A stretch of DNA of 64,000 nucleotides from Spirobacillus cienkowskii (GCA_003339605.1 QOVW01000060.1:1-64000); one strand, 5' to 3'. Positions 45,365 to 55,259 are shown, counted from the stretch's first letter. The notes: generated by a model not told the origin, from the letters alone. A program made the numbers and translations.

Positions 45365-45397
45365 ATCAATTTGCAAATAGTTTGAGAAAGTTTTTTT

Positions 45398-46480
45398 ATG
45401 TCACAAGAAATATTAATTGCAACCCGTAAAAGTCAGCTTGCCTTATGGCAAGCGCATAAAATTCAATCCCTCTTGCAAGAAAAAGGAATCAAAACTCAGC
45501 TGTTTCCGTTGGTGACAACTGGCGATAAAATGCAAAAATCGCAACTCGCAGATATTCATCTGTCACAACAAAATACCGAACACCATTTGACCACGGGCAA
45601 AGGGTTATTTATCAAAGAAATTCAAGAAGCCCTGCTTTCTAACAAAGCACACATTGCAGTGCATAGCATGAAAGACCTACCCGTTGCGCAAACAGCGCAG
45701 CTGAATATTGCTGCCCTACTCCCGAGAGCTGGTGCACGCGATGTGCTTATACTTTCTCCTGAACTTCTACAAAGCACCTCGCTTCACACAATGACAGCAG
45801 CACAAAAAGCACAATTGACGTTTGCAGAACTTAAAAATATGCTGCGCAACAACCCAATTTTTACTCAAAAACCCATCGGCACAACCAGTGCCAGACGGCA
45901 ATTGCTCCTTAAAAAATGTTGGAACCCTAATTTAAATGTTCAAATTTTAAGAGGCAATGTCGACACGCGGCTAAAGCGGGTACAAAACAACGAGTTTGCT
46001 GCAATCTTGCTTGCCGAAGCGGGGCTTGAACGGTTGGAATTATTTAACCAAGAGCATATGTTTTACCTTCCTATTTCAGAATTTATTCCAGCCGCAGCAC
46101 AGGGAGTGATTGCCGTTGAGATTAATGACAACAACCAACAGTTAGCAAATATTTTAACATCTTTAAGTTGCAAGCAAACACGTTTTGCTGCGGGCATTGA
46201 ACGGATGGTGCTTGCCCTCCTTGGGGGCGACTGTCATACCCCAATTGGTGCGCACTATGACAATAAACAGCTTTATGTTGTGTATGGCCATTACGAAAAC
46301 TATAAACATGTTGTGATTTCGTGTTCTGATACAATGCTGTTAGAGGTTGCACAGCTATTGAATACAAACTTATACTTTAATCAGTTTTTTGCAGAATTGT
46401 GTCGGTCTGAGTTTGCAAAAGTTGTTGCACAACAACTTTTTGCCGCAGGATTTGCCGAAGTGAGTGATCTCAAACTGTAA
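45398..46480 (+). CDS. hemC: Hydroxymethylbilane synthase (porphobilinogen deaminase)
   Basis: 360 residues, about 45 longer than the usual ~310. Joins four porphobilinogens into hydroxymethylbilane. Seen: ATRKSQLALWQA at 8-19, AVHSMKDLP at 87-95, GTTSARR at 161-167, RGNVDTRL at 185-192 and the dipyrromethane-cofactor cysteine C279 in GGDCHTPIGAHY. Extra residues lie at about 50-66 and 121-158 and are probably surface loops. It has its own 131-base upstream gap, suggesting its own promoter after the insertion. hemD follows 23 bases later. Confidence 0.96.
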   Translation: MSQEILIATRKSQLALWQAHKIQSLLQEKGIKTQLFPLVTTGDKMQKSQLADIHLSQQNTEHHLTTGKGLFIKEIQEALLSNKAHIAVHSMKDLPVAQTAQLNIAALLPRAGARDVLILSPELLQSTSLHTMTAAQKAQLTFAELKNMLRNNPIFTQKPIGTTSARRQLLLKKCWNPNLNVQILRGNVDTRLKRVQNNEFAAILLAEAGLERLELFNQEHMFYLPISEFIPAAAQGVIAVEINDNNQQLANILTSLSCKQTRFAAGIERMVLALLGGDCHTPIGAHYDNKQLYVVYGHYENYKHVVISCSDTMLLEVAQLLNTNLYFNQFFAELCRSEFAKVVAQQLFAAGFAEVSDLKL

Positions 46481-46503
46481 ACTAACTTTAAAACAAAAAA
46501 GAA

Positions 46504-47262
46504 ATGTGCATTATGGCAAAACATGACACTGTGCCAATTATTGTGGACTGCGGCTTAGAAGGCGATGCACCACGCAAGCAAGATCATTTTTTTTATCCTG
46601 TTATGCGCCCTCACTGGCTTGAGGTCAGTTGGCAGCCTCCTCAAAATGTAAGCTTTGCAATTATTTTTACAAGTAAACATGCCGTAACAGCATTTCAGCA
46701 AAGTATTTTTACAAAAACAAAGCAAAATAAGAGTTGGCAAAATTGCATTTCTTTTGGCGCCGTAGGAGCAACAACTGCCCAAAGCATTCAACAACAACTT
46801 GCAGCACTTGTGGCACACACCAACGCGACCATTCTTTTACCCTCGCACAGCAATGGACTTACACCGTTACTGTCTCTCATGCAGGCAACACTTCAACCTG
46901 ATGTGCAATTTTTTATTTTTACCTCTGCCATTGGCAAATCAGCAGACACTGTGACTGCATATTGTAAACATCACAATCGCAATATTGCTGTTGAACCTGT
47001 GTACACGCTTGAAAATATTTTAGAATCTAACGCAACACCATTTTTAACCAAACTTTTCGCGCAGCCGCGACCATCACAACAACATGTGTTATTTTATTGT
47101 CGCTCTGGCCAAATTTTAAAACAGGTTGTGCATAATTTATTGCAATTTTTTAATCTCGAATATCCTACGCAACTCCCTTCATTCATTTATTTTTTTCCTT
47201 GGGAACAGTCGGCGCAACAAGCGCTTAGTGAATTGAATTTAATTGACAGAACAACCTCTTAA
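46504..47262 (+). CDS. hemD: Uroporphyrinogen-III synthase (HemD-like)
   Basis: 252 residues, the expected size. The sequence is poorly conserved, as usual for HemD, but the two-domain pattern is visible: IIFTSKHAVTAF in domain 1, ISFGAVGATTAQSI for the crossing region, and FFIFTSAIGKSADTV with VEPVYTLE in the second half. It closes and inverts ring D to give uroporphyrinogen III. Position directly after hemC supports the call. The ATG at 46504 has AAAGAAATG-type spacing only, without a strong ribosome site; a second ATG lies at 46513. Confidence 0.85.
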   Translation: MCIMAKHDTVPIIVDCGLEGDAPRKQDHFFYPVMRPHWLEVSWQPPQNVSFAIIFTSKHAVTAFQQSIFTKTKQNKSWQNCISFGAVGATTAQSIQQQLAALVAHTNATILLPSHSNGLTPLLSLMQATLQPDVQFFIFTSAIGKSADTVTAYCKHHNRNIAVEPVYTLENILESNATPFLTKLFAQPRPSQQHVLFYCRSGQILKQVVHNLLQFFNLEYPTQLPSFIYFFPWEQSAQQALSELNLIDRTTS

Positions 47263-47361
47263 TGACACTTTCGTATTTAGAAGACTGAGGGATGGAAACA
47301 GTTTTCTGTTAATATAGAAAGGTACTTCTGAAAGCGCAGAACTCCTGAGGTTATTGAAACC

Positions 47362-47871
47362 ATGAAACAATCTGAAACAATCTGGATAGAAAATCTTGCT
47401 AGAATTCAGCTTGGTACTCCGCTTACTCATTCTCATGTGCACAGCATCTTGCACAACTCATTGCTTATTTTTTTAGAAGAGCTTTGCACTCTCATGAAAA
47501 ACTATACCAATTATTTTAATCAATGCATTAAGTCTGTAAAACCACAACAATGCATTCGCTTTTTTGAAACACAACAACCACGACCTGGTTTGATTTTGTT
47601 AAAAGGAAGCGATAAAATGATCATTTCTGTCCTAGGAAATAGCATTAACGTGCGCACCCTGCAGGTGCATTTAAATAGCGATCGCAACTACCGCTCTTAT
47701 GATTTTGAAGCAAGGCACAATGATCACGATGGTGTGTTTTGGCGTTGCATAAACGATGGACAGCTTGTAAACCCAGAACTGGTTGCTCAAAACTATTTGA
47801 GCTCATTTTTGGTTTCTGGATGCGGCGAAGTCCCGCAAACGTTGCGTTTGGTTGTGGCGACGCATCCTTAA
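47362..47871 (+). CDS. Hypothetical protein upstream of bolA
   Basis: 169 residues, not recognised. No signal peptide or membrane helix. A helical N-terminal half (about 25-60) is followed by a beta-rich part that includes RPGLILLKGSDKMIISVLG and a final VPQTLRLVVATHP strand. A GAGG element stands before the ATG. It ends 19 bases before the bolA start and probably belongs to the bolA-glutaredoxin transcript. Confidence 0.7.
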   Translation: MKQSETIWIENLARIQLGTPLTHSHVHSILHNSLLIFLEELCTLMKNYTNYFNQCIKSVKPQQCIRFFETQQPRPGLILLKGSDKMIISVLGNSINVRTLQVHLNSDRNYRSYDFEARHNDHDGVFWRCINDGQLVNPELVAQNYLSSFLVSGCGEVPQTLRLVVATHP

Positions 47872-47890
47872 AAAGTACGTTGAGGTTGAC

Positions 47891-48163
47891 ATGTTGCATC
47901 ATGAAGTCAAACACCGCATTGAAAGCGGAATTGCAAGTTCTGAATGTATTGTTCATGAATTCTCTGGTGGCACGGATCACTATTCTGTCATTGTGGTTGC
48001 TGACGCCTTTGAAGGCCAATCATCGTTGGCACGCCATCGTATAATTATGGATCTGTTTCAAGCCGAAGTTGCCACAGGCGAAGTTCATGCACTTTCTATT
48101 AAGGCACTGACCAAAAAACAATGGGAACAAGAAAAACACAAATATGTAGCAAAACCACTTTAA
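47891..48163 (+). CDS. BolA-family protein
   Basis: 90 residues from ATG 47891, placed by GAGG seven bases upstream; an in-frame GTG/ATG further up is inside the previous gene. The BolA fold is seen as VKHRIESGI, a turn with DHYSVIVVADAF, the helix-turn segment SLARHRIIMDLF with conserved RH, and VHALSIKALTKKQW. BolA/IbaG proteins pair with monothiol glutaredoxins to carry or sense [2Fe-2S] clusters. The next gene, 31 bases on, is exactly such a glutaredoxin, which strengthens the call. Confidence 0.93.
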   Translation: MLHHEVKHRIESGIASSECIVHEFSGGTDHYSVIVVADAFEGQSSLARHRIIMDLFQAEVATGEVHALSIKALTKKQWEQEKHKYVAKPL

Positions 48164-48194
48164 ATAAATTTTATAAAATAATGAGGAGTCTTCT

Positions 48195-48512
48195 GTGAAT
48201 ACAGACTGGAAAACAAAAATTGAAACCGATGTTAATGCCAACGAAATTATGATTTATATTCGTGGTACCCCCCAAGCACCTCGCTGTGGATTTACTGCAA
48301 AAGTCATTCGCACTCTCAATCAACTTGGCAAACCCTATCATTTTGAAGATATGGATAGTGACCCCACATTGTGGTCTACTCTTAAAGAAATGAACAATTG
48401 GCCAACCTCTCCTCAAATTTTTATTAAAGGAGAATTTGTTGGTGGCTGCGATATTTTTGTAGAAATGTTTCAGTCTGGCGAACTGCATGAAAAACTTGGA
48501 ATTTCTAAGTAA
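48195..48512 (+). CDS. Monothiol glutaredoxin (Grx4/GrxD type) with CGFT active site
   Basis: 105 residues from GTG 48195, with GAGGAG upstream. Grx4 proteins bind glutathione-ligated [2Fe-2S] clusters and work with BolA. Seen: IRGTPQAPRCGFTAKV with active-site C31, then the TSPQIF cis-proline turn (about 70-76) and the GGCDI glutathione site (about 83-87). The family motif is CGFS; here the fourth residue is Thr. The WP loop typical of the monothiol class (NNWPTSPQIF) is present. Adjacent bolA suggests a functional pair. Confidence 0.95.
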   Translation: MNTDWKTKIETDVNANEIMIYIRGTPQAPRCGFTAKVIRTLNQLGKPYHFEDMDSDPTLWSTLKEMNNWPTSPQIFIKGEFVGGCDIFVEMFQSGELHEKLGISK

Positions 48513-48598
48513 ACAGCAATGTTTACTTGCATTGTCTCTTTAGAAAAAGAAAACTTCCTGATAAGCTGTGTTTCTACTGTTTTGTCAGGAGTTTTTTT

Positions 48599-49996
48599 AT
48601 GGTCATGCATACTTTTTTGCGAAGCTCATATTTTCCTGTTTCATGTGAAGAATTATTTCAATGGCACGAACGCGTTGGGGCGTTTGACCGCATGGTGCCA
48701 CCGTGGATGCACTTAGACATGATATCGCGCAATGGCACCATTCATAATGGCGATGAGGTGTCTTTGCGCATGCACTTTGGTCCATTTTCACTTGACTTTA
48801 AATTTTTGCACCAAAATTATATTGCAAATAGCCAATTTCAAGATGTACAAATTAAAGGCCCTTTTTCGTATTATGCCCACACCCATCGCTTTGAAGCCGT
48901 AGAAGACAATAAATCTAAAATTACAGATATTATTCAGTACAAATTGCCGTTAGCAAGCCTGTCGCATTTTGCCACCAAACATTTTATTGAAGATAGGTTA
49001 AATCGATTATTTACCTACAGACACCGTACATTAAAATGTGATTTGTTTTTGCACTCAAAATACTCGCAAAAAAAATTAAAAATTTTGATTACAGGTGCTT
49101 CTGGCTTGGTGGGCAGTGCTTTAGCCCCATTTTTAACGACGGGTGGCCATACGGTGATTAAACTGGTGCGAAGTCATCATAAAAGTGCACAACAACCCAA
49201 ACAAGAAAACGTTGCGTATTGGGATTCGGAAGAAAAATGTTTTTTAAACCCAGAAATCTTACAGGGCCTCGATGCCGTGGTGCACCTTGCTGGCGAAAAC
49301 ATTGCAGCTCACAAATGGAGCAACGAGCGCAAACAACAACTGATTGATAGCCGCGTGCATTTTACCTCGGCGTTATGCAATGCCTTAACACAACTCAAAA
49401 CACCTCCCAAAACGTTTATTGCGGCATCGGGAGTGGGGATATTTGGAGATAGAGATTACGATGACATTTTGCACGAGGACTCTAAACCTGGAGAAGGCTT
49501 TTTAGCCAAGCTTGCCCTCGATTGGGAAAACGCAGCAGATGGCGCCCGCAATGCTGGAATCAGGGTGGTGCATTTGCGTTTTGGCACCATTGTGTCACTT
49601 GCTGGAGGGGTATTAAAAAAAATGTACACCCCTTATCGCATGTGCTTAGGAGGACCATTTGGCTCGGGCAGGCAAATGATGTCTTGGATCGCTATAACCG
49701 ATGTTTTAGGGCTTATTTTATTTGCCATCACAAACCCAAGCATCGATGGCGCCGTTAATGCCGTAAGCCCCCATGCATTGAGCAACGAACAGTTTTCGCA
49801 AATGCTGGCACAAGCCATGGGACGCCCCAGTTCGTTGCGCATCCCTGAGCTGGTGGTAGAAACCTTATTTGGCGAAATGGGGCGCGAATTGTTGCTTTCA
49901 GGCCAACACGCCAAGCCCATTAAAGCCACCAAACATGGCTATGAGTTTTTGCATGGCCACTTGCACGATGCCCTAACGTATTGCTTGGGGGTGTAG
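48599..49996 (+). CDS. TIGR01777-family epimerase with N-terminal SRPBCC-like domain
   Basis: 465 residues from ATG 48599, chosen because AGGAG lies eight bases upstream. The first ~150 residues look like an SRPBCC ligand-binding domain (RSSYFPVSCEELFQWHERVGAF start; GDEVSLRMHFGP). The rest is an NAD(P)-binding short-chain epimerase: ILITGASGLVGSALAPFL fingerprint, VVHLAGENIA, and FGEMGRELLLSGQ with a KATKHGYEF tail typical of TIGR01777. Relatives of the SDR part include SulA-like/YfcH proteins; the substrate is unknown. It ends at a strong bidirectional terminator. Confidence 0.9.
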   Translation: MVMHTFLRSSYFPVSCEELFQWHERVGAFDRMVPPWMHLDMISRNGTIHNGDEVSLRMHFGPFSLDFKFLHQNYIANSQFQDVQIKGPFSYYAHTHRFEAVEDNKSKITDIIQYKLPLASLSHFATKHFIEDRLNRLFTYRHRTLKCDLFLHSKYSQKKLKILITGASGLVGSALAPFLTTGGHTVIKLVRSHHKSAQQPKQENVAYWDSEEKCFLNPEILQGLDAVVHLAGENIAAHKWSNERKQQLIDSRVHFTSALCNALTQLKTPPKTFIAASGVGIFGDRDYDDILHEDSKPGEGFLAKLALDWENAADGARNAGIRVVHLRFGTIVSLAGGVLKKMYTPYRMCLGGPFGSGRQMMSWIAITDVLGLILFAITNPSIDGAVNAVSPHALSNEQFSQMLAQAMGRPSSLRIPELVVETLFGEMGRELLLSGQHAKPIKATKHGYEFLHGHLHDALTYCLGV

Positions 49997-50033
49997 TTTT
50001 TAATTTTTGGAATAGTTTTTAGTTACTTAACGC

Positions 50034-50062
50034 AAAAAGCCCTCTAAATAAGAGGGCTTTTT
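50034..50062. terminator. Bidirectional intrinsic terminator
   Basis: A perfect 12-bp stem AAAAAGCCCTCT/AGAGGGCTTTTT (50034-50045 with 50051-50062), a five-base loop and T runs on both strands. It lies between the convergent TIGR01777 gene and the porin gene and can serve both. Confidence 0.95.
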
Positions 50063-50090
50063 GAGCTTATTAACGTTGGTTAAGCGTTAA

Positions 50091-51287
50091 TTAAAATTGG
50101 TATGCCATGGTGAGGTAAGATCTCATCATAGAGTCTTTTCTTTCAGATGCATTAGTAGATTTGCCTTTGTCACTAAATATAGCATTGTTATTTTTAACAT
50201 GTTCAAAGTTAAATGCCAACTCAAAGCTGCTCACAGCATAACCCACAGAAAACGCCATTTGCTTTTTGTCGTAGTTTAAATCTGTTGTTGTGTCACCATC
50301 GGTCAACTTGTTCATTGCGTAAGACACTGCGTAAGTAAGACGGTCACCCTTTTGCAACATACCAGTGAGGTAACTGCCTGTATCACCAGCAATACCAAAA
50401 CCCATTAAAGTGGATTTTAAGGTATCATTGTTAGCAGTACCATAAGTGTAGTTCGAATCGGTAGCGGTTTTAGTAGCAGTCATCTCACCTTTTGCATCGT
50501 CTACCTCATACCAGAAACTCACACCATTGGTAGAAAGCACACCCTTATTGCCAAAAATGCTTGCATGGTTGTAAACAAGAGATGCCTCCATATGAGATAC
50601 ATCTCTCGCCTTACCAGCATTAGCTGTATATGTAATAGCTTTTTCTTGGGAGCCATAGTAAAATTTAGCGCCAATGGATTGGTTGTCATCCACATTTACG
50701 GTTGCTGCCACATGCGCAGCAAGACCTAAACTCTTACCTTTGCCCTTAGTGATGTTACTAGCATCATTTATGCCTTTAGCAGCAGAATCAACAAAATAGG
50801 TTGTAATATTATTAAATAAACCTACACCAAAATCAATATCAGCCATTTTGCCAATGGCTAAAGTTTCTTTAAGGTATGCACCATCTTGACGGCCATAAGC
50901 TTGTGGTGCCCAAGTGATATCGGCAGCCGTGAGATCGGCACCGCCAATACGAATACCACCCATTGACAATGTGGTGGTAAAGGTGTTGGAACCAGATTTT
51001 AACGTAAGCACATCGAGGTTTAATTGTGCGCGACGTAGACTAAATGTACTTCCATTTTGGAAGTCAACTTCTACTTCACCACTGGCAATGCCGCCGGCAA
51101 CCTTAGTTTTCACACGCGCTTTGTCAATCGCAAAGTCAGGTGCTTCAGAACGAGAAGAATCACTTGTATTCATATTTAATTGAAAGTTACCACCAGTAGT
51201 AATCTTTTTATCCATATCTTGTGCAACAGCAGCACCGCTTAGTGCAATAGTAGAAGCAGCTAGAGAACGTAAAACGATCTTTTTCAC
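50091..51287 (-). CDS. Outer-membrane porin-like protein
   Basis: 398 residues. A signal peptide (1-22, cleavage after AVA) is followed by alternating beta strands throughout and a terminal aromatic residue (YLTMAYQF), the BAM recognition feature. Strands of the kind FELAFNFEHVKNN and the low Cys content fit a trimeric or general porin barrel. The start is GTG (51285-51287) with AAGGAG six bases upstream. It appears to have its own promoter and terminator, which fits an abundant protein. Substrate selectivity cannot be given. Confidence 0.85.
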   Translation of the reverse strand: MKKIVLRSLAASTIALSGAAVAQDMDKKITTGGNFQLNMNTSDSSRSEAPDFAIDKARVKTKVAGGIASGEVEVDFQNGSTFSLRRAQLNLDVLTLKSGSNTFTTTLSMGGIRIGGADLTAADITWAPQAYGRQDGAYLKETLAIGKMADIDFGVGLFNNITTYFVDSAAKGINDASNITKGKGKSLGLAAHVAATVNVDDNQSIGAKFYYGSQEKAITYTANAGKARDVSHMEASLVYNHASIFGNKGVLSTNGVSFWYEVDDAKGEMTATKTATDSNYTYGTANNDTLKSTLMGFGIAGDTGSYLTGMLQKGDRLTYAVSYAMNKLTDGDTTTDLNYDKKQMAFSVGYAVSSFELAFNFEHVKNNNAIFSDKGKSTNASERKDSMMRSYLTMAYQF

Positions 51288-51368
51288 AAATAACTCCTTA
51301 AGTAGTAATGAAAAACTTTATATGAGCATAAACAAAAGCCATAAAATACTCAAAACTAATACTAAGGC

Positions 51369-51397
51369 AAGGTAATTTACGTAGCAACCTTTGTCAA
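51369..51397 (-). promoter_or_regulatory. Candidate porin promoter
   Basis: On the minus strand TTGACA (51392-51397), a 17-base spacer and TACCTT (51369-51374) precede the porin start by about 82 bases. The -35 is a full consensus; the -10 is partial. The surrounding 302-base gap (51288-51589) holds no gene and is otherwise plain AT-rich sequence. Confidence 0.5.
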
Positions 51398-51589
51398 TAC
51401 GACAGCAAAATTTTTTGCCCACTGCATAACGTCAAAAAAATAATAGACGAGATAAATTTTTCTTTAATAAAACTGCAATTAATTTTTTTATAAAATTTAA
51501 TAATTATTTTTAATTTTATAGGCAAGTGTTGCCCATAATTTTATTTGCCAAACGCTTGCGTGATTTTTTAACTTAAAAAAAATACAGGT

Positions 51590-52444
51590 TTAAATATTGC
51601 TCTCGTGAGCTAAACGATTTTTTTCAATTTTTTTAATCACTAATATCGATAATTCGACCATGGCATACATGGGCAGCGCCACCAAACACAAGCTAAGTAC
51701 GTCTGGGGGCGATAAAATTGCTCCCACAATAAAACAGGTTAAAAATGCTATTTTTCTATTATTGACTAACACTTTTGAAGATAAAATACGCGCCATTCCC
51801 AGTAACGATAATACAACAGGAACTTCAAACACCGCACCAAAAACAAGCAACATTGTAATTAAAGAATTAAAATAATTTTCATAAGTAATCATCACATGTG
51901 CATATTGACTTGCCCACGATAGCGCGTTTGAAAAAAAGTAGGGAATAATTAAAAAAAAGCCAAAAGCAATTCCAAAATAAAAAAGTAACACACTGGCAAT
52001 TAATGCAAGGCAGGCAATTTTTCTTTCGTGTAAATACAAAGCAGGTGCCACAAATTTCCAAACTTCTCTAATGATAAAAGGCAAGCTACAAGAAAACGCA
52101 ACCAAAAAACAAATTTTAAAATTCACCATGATCACTTCAAATACACTAATTGAAGATAAATTTTGGGTAATATCTTGTTTCGTTAATTCACCTAGCACAT
52201 TTTCATACGGTTTTTTTAAAAAATTTAAGATGGGTTGCATAAAAAAAAATGTGGCTGTTGTAAAAACAAATAACCAGGCAACTGCGCGCAATATGTGTTT
52301 ACGCAATTCTTTAATATGCGCAACCAACGACATCTGTGTGCTTTCTGTGCCCGCAAGCACCGCTTCTCGCTTTGCTTTCCGTTGTAGCCCGGCATTAAAC
52401 AATGAAGACATATAGTGCAATGGGTTAAACTTAAAACCTGCCAT
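51590..52444 (-). CDS. tatC: Sec-independent translocase TatC
   Basis: 284 residues from ATG 52444, placed by GGAGG nine bases upstream and lying just after the polA stop (52446); an ATG 15 codons earlier is inside polA. TatC is the receptor of the twin-arginine system. Seen: the ELRKHILRAV start of helix 1, the FKICFLVAFSCSLPFIIREVWKF region (helix 2, read in pieces), YFFSNAL, FGAVFEVPVVLSLLG and FIVGAILSPPDVLS; six transmembrane helices. The first ~40 residues form an extra basic N-terminus. tatA/B are not in the window. Confidence 0.96.
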   Translation of the reverse strand: MAGFKFNPLHYMSSLFNAGLQRKAKREAVLAGTESTQMSLVAHIKELRKHILRAVAWLFVFTTATFFFMQPILNFLKKPYENVLGELTKQDITQNLSSISVFEVIMVNFKICFLVAFSCSLPFIIREVWKFVAPALYLHERKIACLALIASVLLFYFGIAFGFFLIIPYFFSNALSWASQYAHVMITYENYFNSLITMLLVFGAVFEVPVVLSLLGMARILSSKVLVNNRKIAFLTCFIVGAILSPPDVLSLCLVALPMYAMVELSILVIKKIEKNRLAHESNI

Positions 52445-52445
52445 G

Positions 52446-55259
52446 TTATTTTGCCTCCAACCAATTGCGCCCATTTCCCACATCAACAACCATTGGCACT
52501 TTAAATTGCACCGCTTGTTCCATTGCGTTTTTAAGAATTTTATAAACGTCTTGCGCTTCTTCTTGCGGACCTTCTAACACCAATTCATCATGCACTTGCA
52601 AAATAATTTTGGTTTTAAGCTGTTTACTTTGCAATTGCTTTGCAACAGCAAGCATGCCTAGTTTCATAATGTCTGCTGCTGTTCCTTGAATTGGCGAGTT
52701 GATGGCCATATTTTCGGCAAGCTTTGCTTCAAGAGGATTTTTAGACTGTATGGCAGGAATTGGCCTTATTCTGCCAAAATATGTTTTGACAAAACCATTT
52801 GCATGCGCTGCTGCGCGTTGCGCGTCTAGGTACTTTTTGACGCCAGCAAAGTTTAAAAAATATTTTTCAATAAATTTTTTGGCATCTGGCAATGTAATTT
52901 TTTGTTGCTTGGCTAAGCGTTGTGCGCCCATGCCATAAATAATTCCAAAATTGATTGCTTTTGCCTTGCTGCGCTCATCAGCAGACACCTCATGCAAATC
53001 TTTGCCTAAAATTTGTGCCGCAGTTTGCCTATGAATATCGGCGCCCTTGCAAAAGGCATCAATCATTGTTGGATCATCCGACAAATGCGCCAAAACTCGC
53101 AGTTCTATTTGTGAGTAATCTGCCGTAAAAATGGTGTTTGCATGCTGCATGGTTGCAATCGCTGCACGCACAAGCTTGCCCCATTTTGTTTTAATTGGAA
53201 TATTTTGCATATTGGGATCGGAGCTTGAGAGCCTTCCTGTCGCAGTGCCAATTTGATTAAAATGCGTATGCACTCTACCCGTTGATTTTTTAATCAGTTT
53301 TGGCAGCACCAGCACGTAGGTGGATAACAATTTAGAAAGCTCACGGTGTTGCTGAATTTTTTGTACAAAAGGGTGATCGTCAAACAACTCCAACACTCCT
53401 GCATCGGTTTTGTAACCTTGGGTGGTTTTTGCGAGTTTGCCTTTGTAACCTAAACTTTCGTGCACTTTTAATTGCTCAAATAACACATCACCAAGTTGTT
53501 TAGGACTCGTAATTTTAAATGGCGTTTCCACAGACGCATAAATGTCTTGCTCTAATTTTATTAAATTTTCTTGAATTTCTGCGGTTAAACTGCCCAAATA
53601 TTCGGCATTAACATAAACTCCACTGCGCTCCATGGCATTCAGTAAACTTAATATTGGCATTTCTAAATCAAAAAATAATTTTTGTAAGTCTGCATTGCTT
53701 TTTAATTTATCTTGATAAAACAACCAAAGTCTTAATGTGGCATCAGCGTCTTCGCAGGCATATTCAGTCAGTATTGATAACGGAACAGAAAGCATTGAAT
53801 CGCGTCCTGTTTCTTTACCAATTAATGCGCTTGTTGGAATTTTTTGATATTGAAAATGTTTAAATGTTAAAAAATCTAAACCAAACCCTCCTTCTGCAGG
53901 GTTACAAAGCCAGGCGGCTACCATTGTGCAGCATATAGGAGCTTCGCCAAGTTCTACACCCACATTTTTAAGCATGTGCATGTCAAACTTTAAATTATGC
54001 GCCACACACATTGCTTTGCGTTGCTTGAATGCCTCGCGCAACCCTTGCCACACATCTTGTGGCGAATATTCTGGAAATAGAGTTTCATCAGAAAGTAACG
54101 TACCACCACGCATATGCTGACTATGCGCCGCAATATAAAAAGAGGTGCCAGGGGTAAAACACAACGAAAAACCAATGGGTGTATCCTCAATAATATCGAG
54201 CCCCGTTGTTTCTGTATCAAATGCAAACCATTGGGTATCAGCATGCGCAATTTTTGCAAACAGTTCGTTGAGATGCTGTTTAGTTACCACAAGTTGATAA
54301 TTTTTGTTTTGCCATAAAAACGAATTTTGGTTATTTTCTGTATGTGTTGTTGTCTGTAACGTTAACTCTGGGTCTTTTGTCTCTGCAGTTAACACGCGCA
54401 ATAAAGAATGCATGCGCAGTTGTTCTAAACTTTTTTTTGCACCCTGACTTGCTTTTAAATTTTCAAATGTATAGCGCAAAGAAAATTCAGAAACATTTAA
54501 CGGAACAGAATTTTTAATTGTCACCAAATACTTTGAAAGCAAAGCACTATCTTTATGTAATTCTAATGCAGTTTTGGCTTTTTTATTGGTTATTTTTTGT
54601 AAATTTTCATACACATTTTCTACACTGCCAAACTCTAATATTAATTTTGCCGCCGTTTTATCGCCAATGCCTTTAACACCAGGAATATTATCAACAGCAT
54701 CGCCAGTAAGAGCAAGAACTTCAATAACCTGATGAGGCGGCACACCAAAATAATCTGTTACCTTTTCTGGAGTGATAATATCGTATTCATCGCCTTTTTT
54801 TAAAGAAAACAAACTAATACGATGATTGATAATTTGCATGAAATCTTTATCTAACGTCACTATAAAAACATCACCATAATGCTCAAAAAATGCTGCGAGT
54901 GTTGCGGCAACGTCATCGGCTTCAAATCCTGGAATGGCAAACGATGGAATTTCCATCTCTTGAACAATTTTTTGAATGAGGGCTATTTGCGGAATAATTT
55001 CTGGCGGAGGTGCACCTCGATTGGCTTTGTACAGCGGATAAGTTTCATGGCGAAATGTTTTTTCTTTCAAATCCCAACACACCGCAAAGTGAGTTGGTTT
55101 TTGCTCTCTAAAAATTTTAATCAAAACTTTTAAAAACCCATATACAGCGCCAACTGGCGTGCCATCCTGTGCTGTTAAGCGCGAACCCATTGCATAAAAA
55201 GAACGAAACAACAAAGACATGCCATCAATGATAAAAAGACGTTGTGGTGTATTTTCCAT
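52446..55259 (-). CDS. polA: DNA polymerase I
   Basis: 937 residues, full length with three domains. The 5'-3' exonuclease (about 1-290) has GFEADDVAATLA and VTLDKDFMQ. The 3'-5' exonuclease (about 330-520) keeps the catalytic residues: FDTETTGLD, NLKFDMHML and YACEDAD, so proofreading should work. The polymerase (about 530-937) has FTADYSQIELRVLAH (motif A), RSKAKAINFGIIYGMG (motif B) and QVHDELVLE (motif C). It is followed directly by tatC. It fills gaps and removes RNA primers. Confidence 0.98.
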   Translation of the reverse strand: MENTPQRLFIIDGMSLLFRSFYAMGSRLTAQDGTPVGAVYGFLKVLIKIFREQKPTHFAVCWDLKEKTFRHETYPLYKANRGAPPPEIIPQIALIQKIVQEMEIPSFAIPGFEADDVAATLAAFFEHYGDVFIVTLDKDFMQIINHRISLFSLKKGDEYDIITPEKVTDYFGVPPHQVIEVLALTGDAVDNIPGVKGIGDKTAAKLILEFGSVENVYENLQKITNKKAKTALELHKDSALLSKYLVTIKNSVPLNVSEFSLRYTFENLKASQGAKKSLEQLRMHSLLRVLTAETKDPELTLQTTTHTENNQNSFLWQNKNYQLVVTKQHLNELFAKIAHADTQWFAFDTETTGLDIIEDTPIGFSLCFTPGTSFYIAAHSQHMRGGTLLSDETLFPEYSPQDVWQGLREAFKQRKAMCVAHNLKFDMHMLKNVGVELGEAPICCTMVAAWLCNPAEGGFGLDFLTFKHFQYQKIPTSALIGKETGRDSMLSVPLSILTEYACEDADATLRLWLFYQDKLKSNADLQKLFFDLEMPILSLLNAMERSGVYVNAEYLGSLTAEIQENLIKLEQDIYASVETPFKITSPKQLGDVLFEQLKVHESLGYKGKLAKTTQGYKTDAGVLELFDDHPFVQKIQQHRELSKLLSTYVLVLPKLIKKSTGRVHTHFNQIGTATGRLSSSDPNMQNIPIKTKWGKLVRAAIATMQHANTIFTADYSQIELRVLAHLSDDPTMIDAFCKGADIHRQTAAQILGKDLHEVSADERSKAKAINFGIIYGMGAQRLAKQQKITLPDAKKFIEKYFLNFAGVKKYLDAQRAAAHANGFVKTYFGRIRPIPAIQSKNPLEAKLAENMAINSPIQGTAADIMKLGMLAVAKQLQSKQLKTKIILQVHDELVLEGPQEEAQDVYKILKNAMEQAVQFKVPMVVDVGNGRNWLEAK

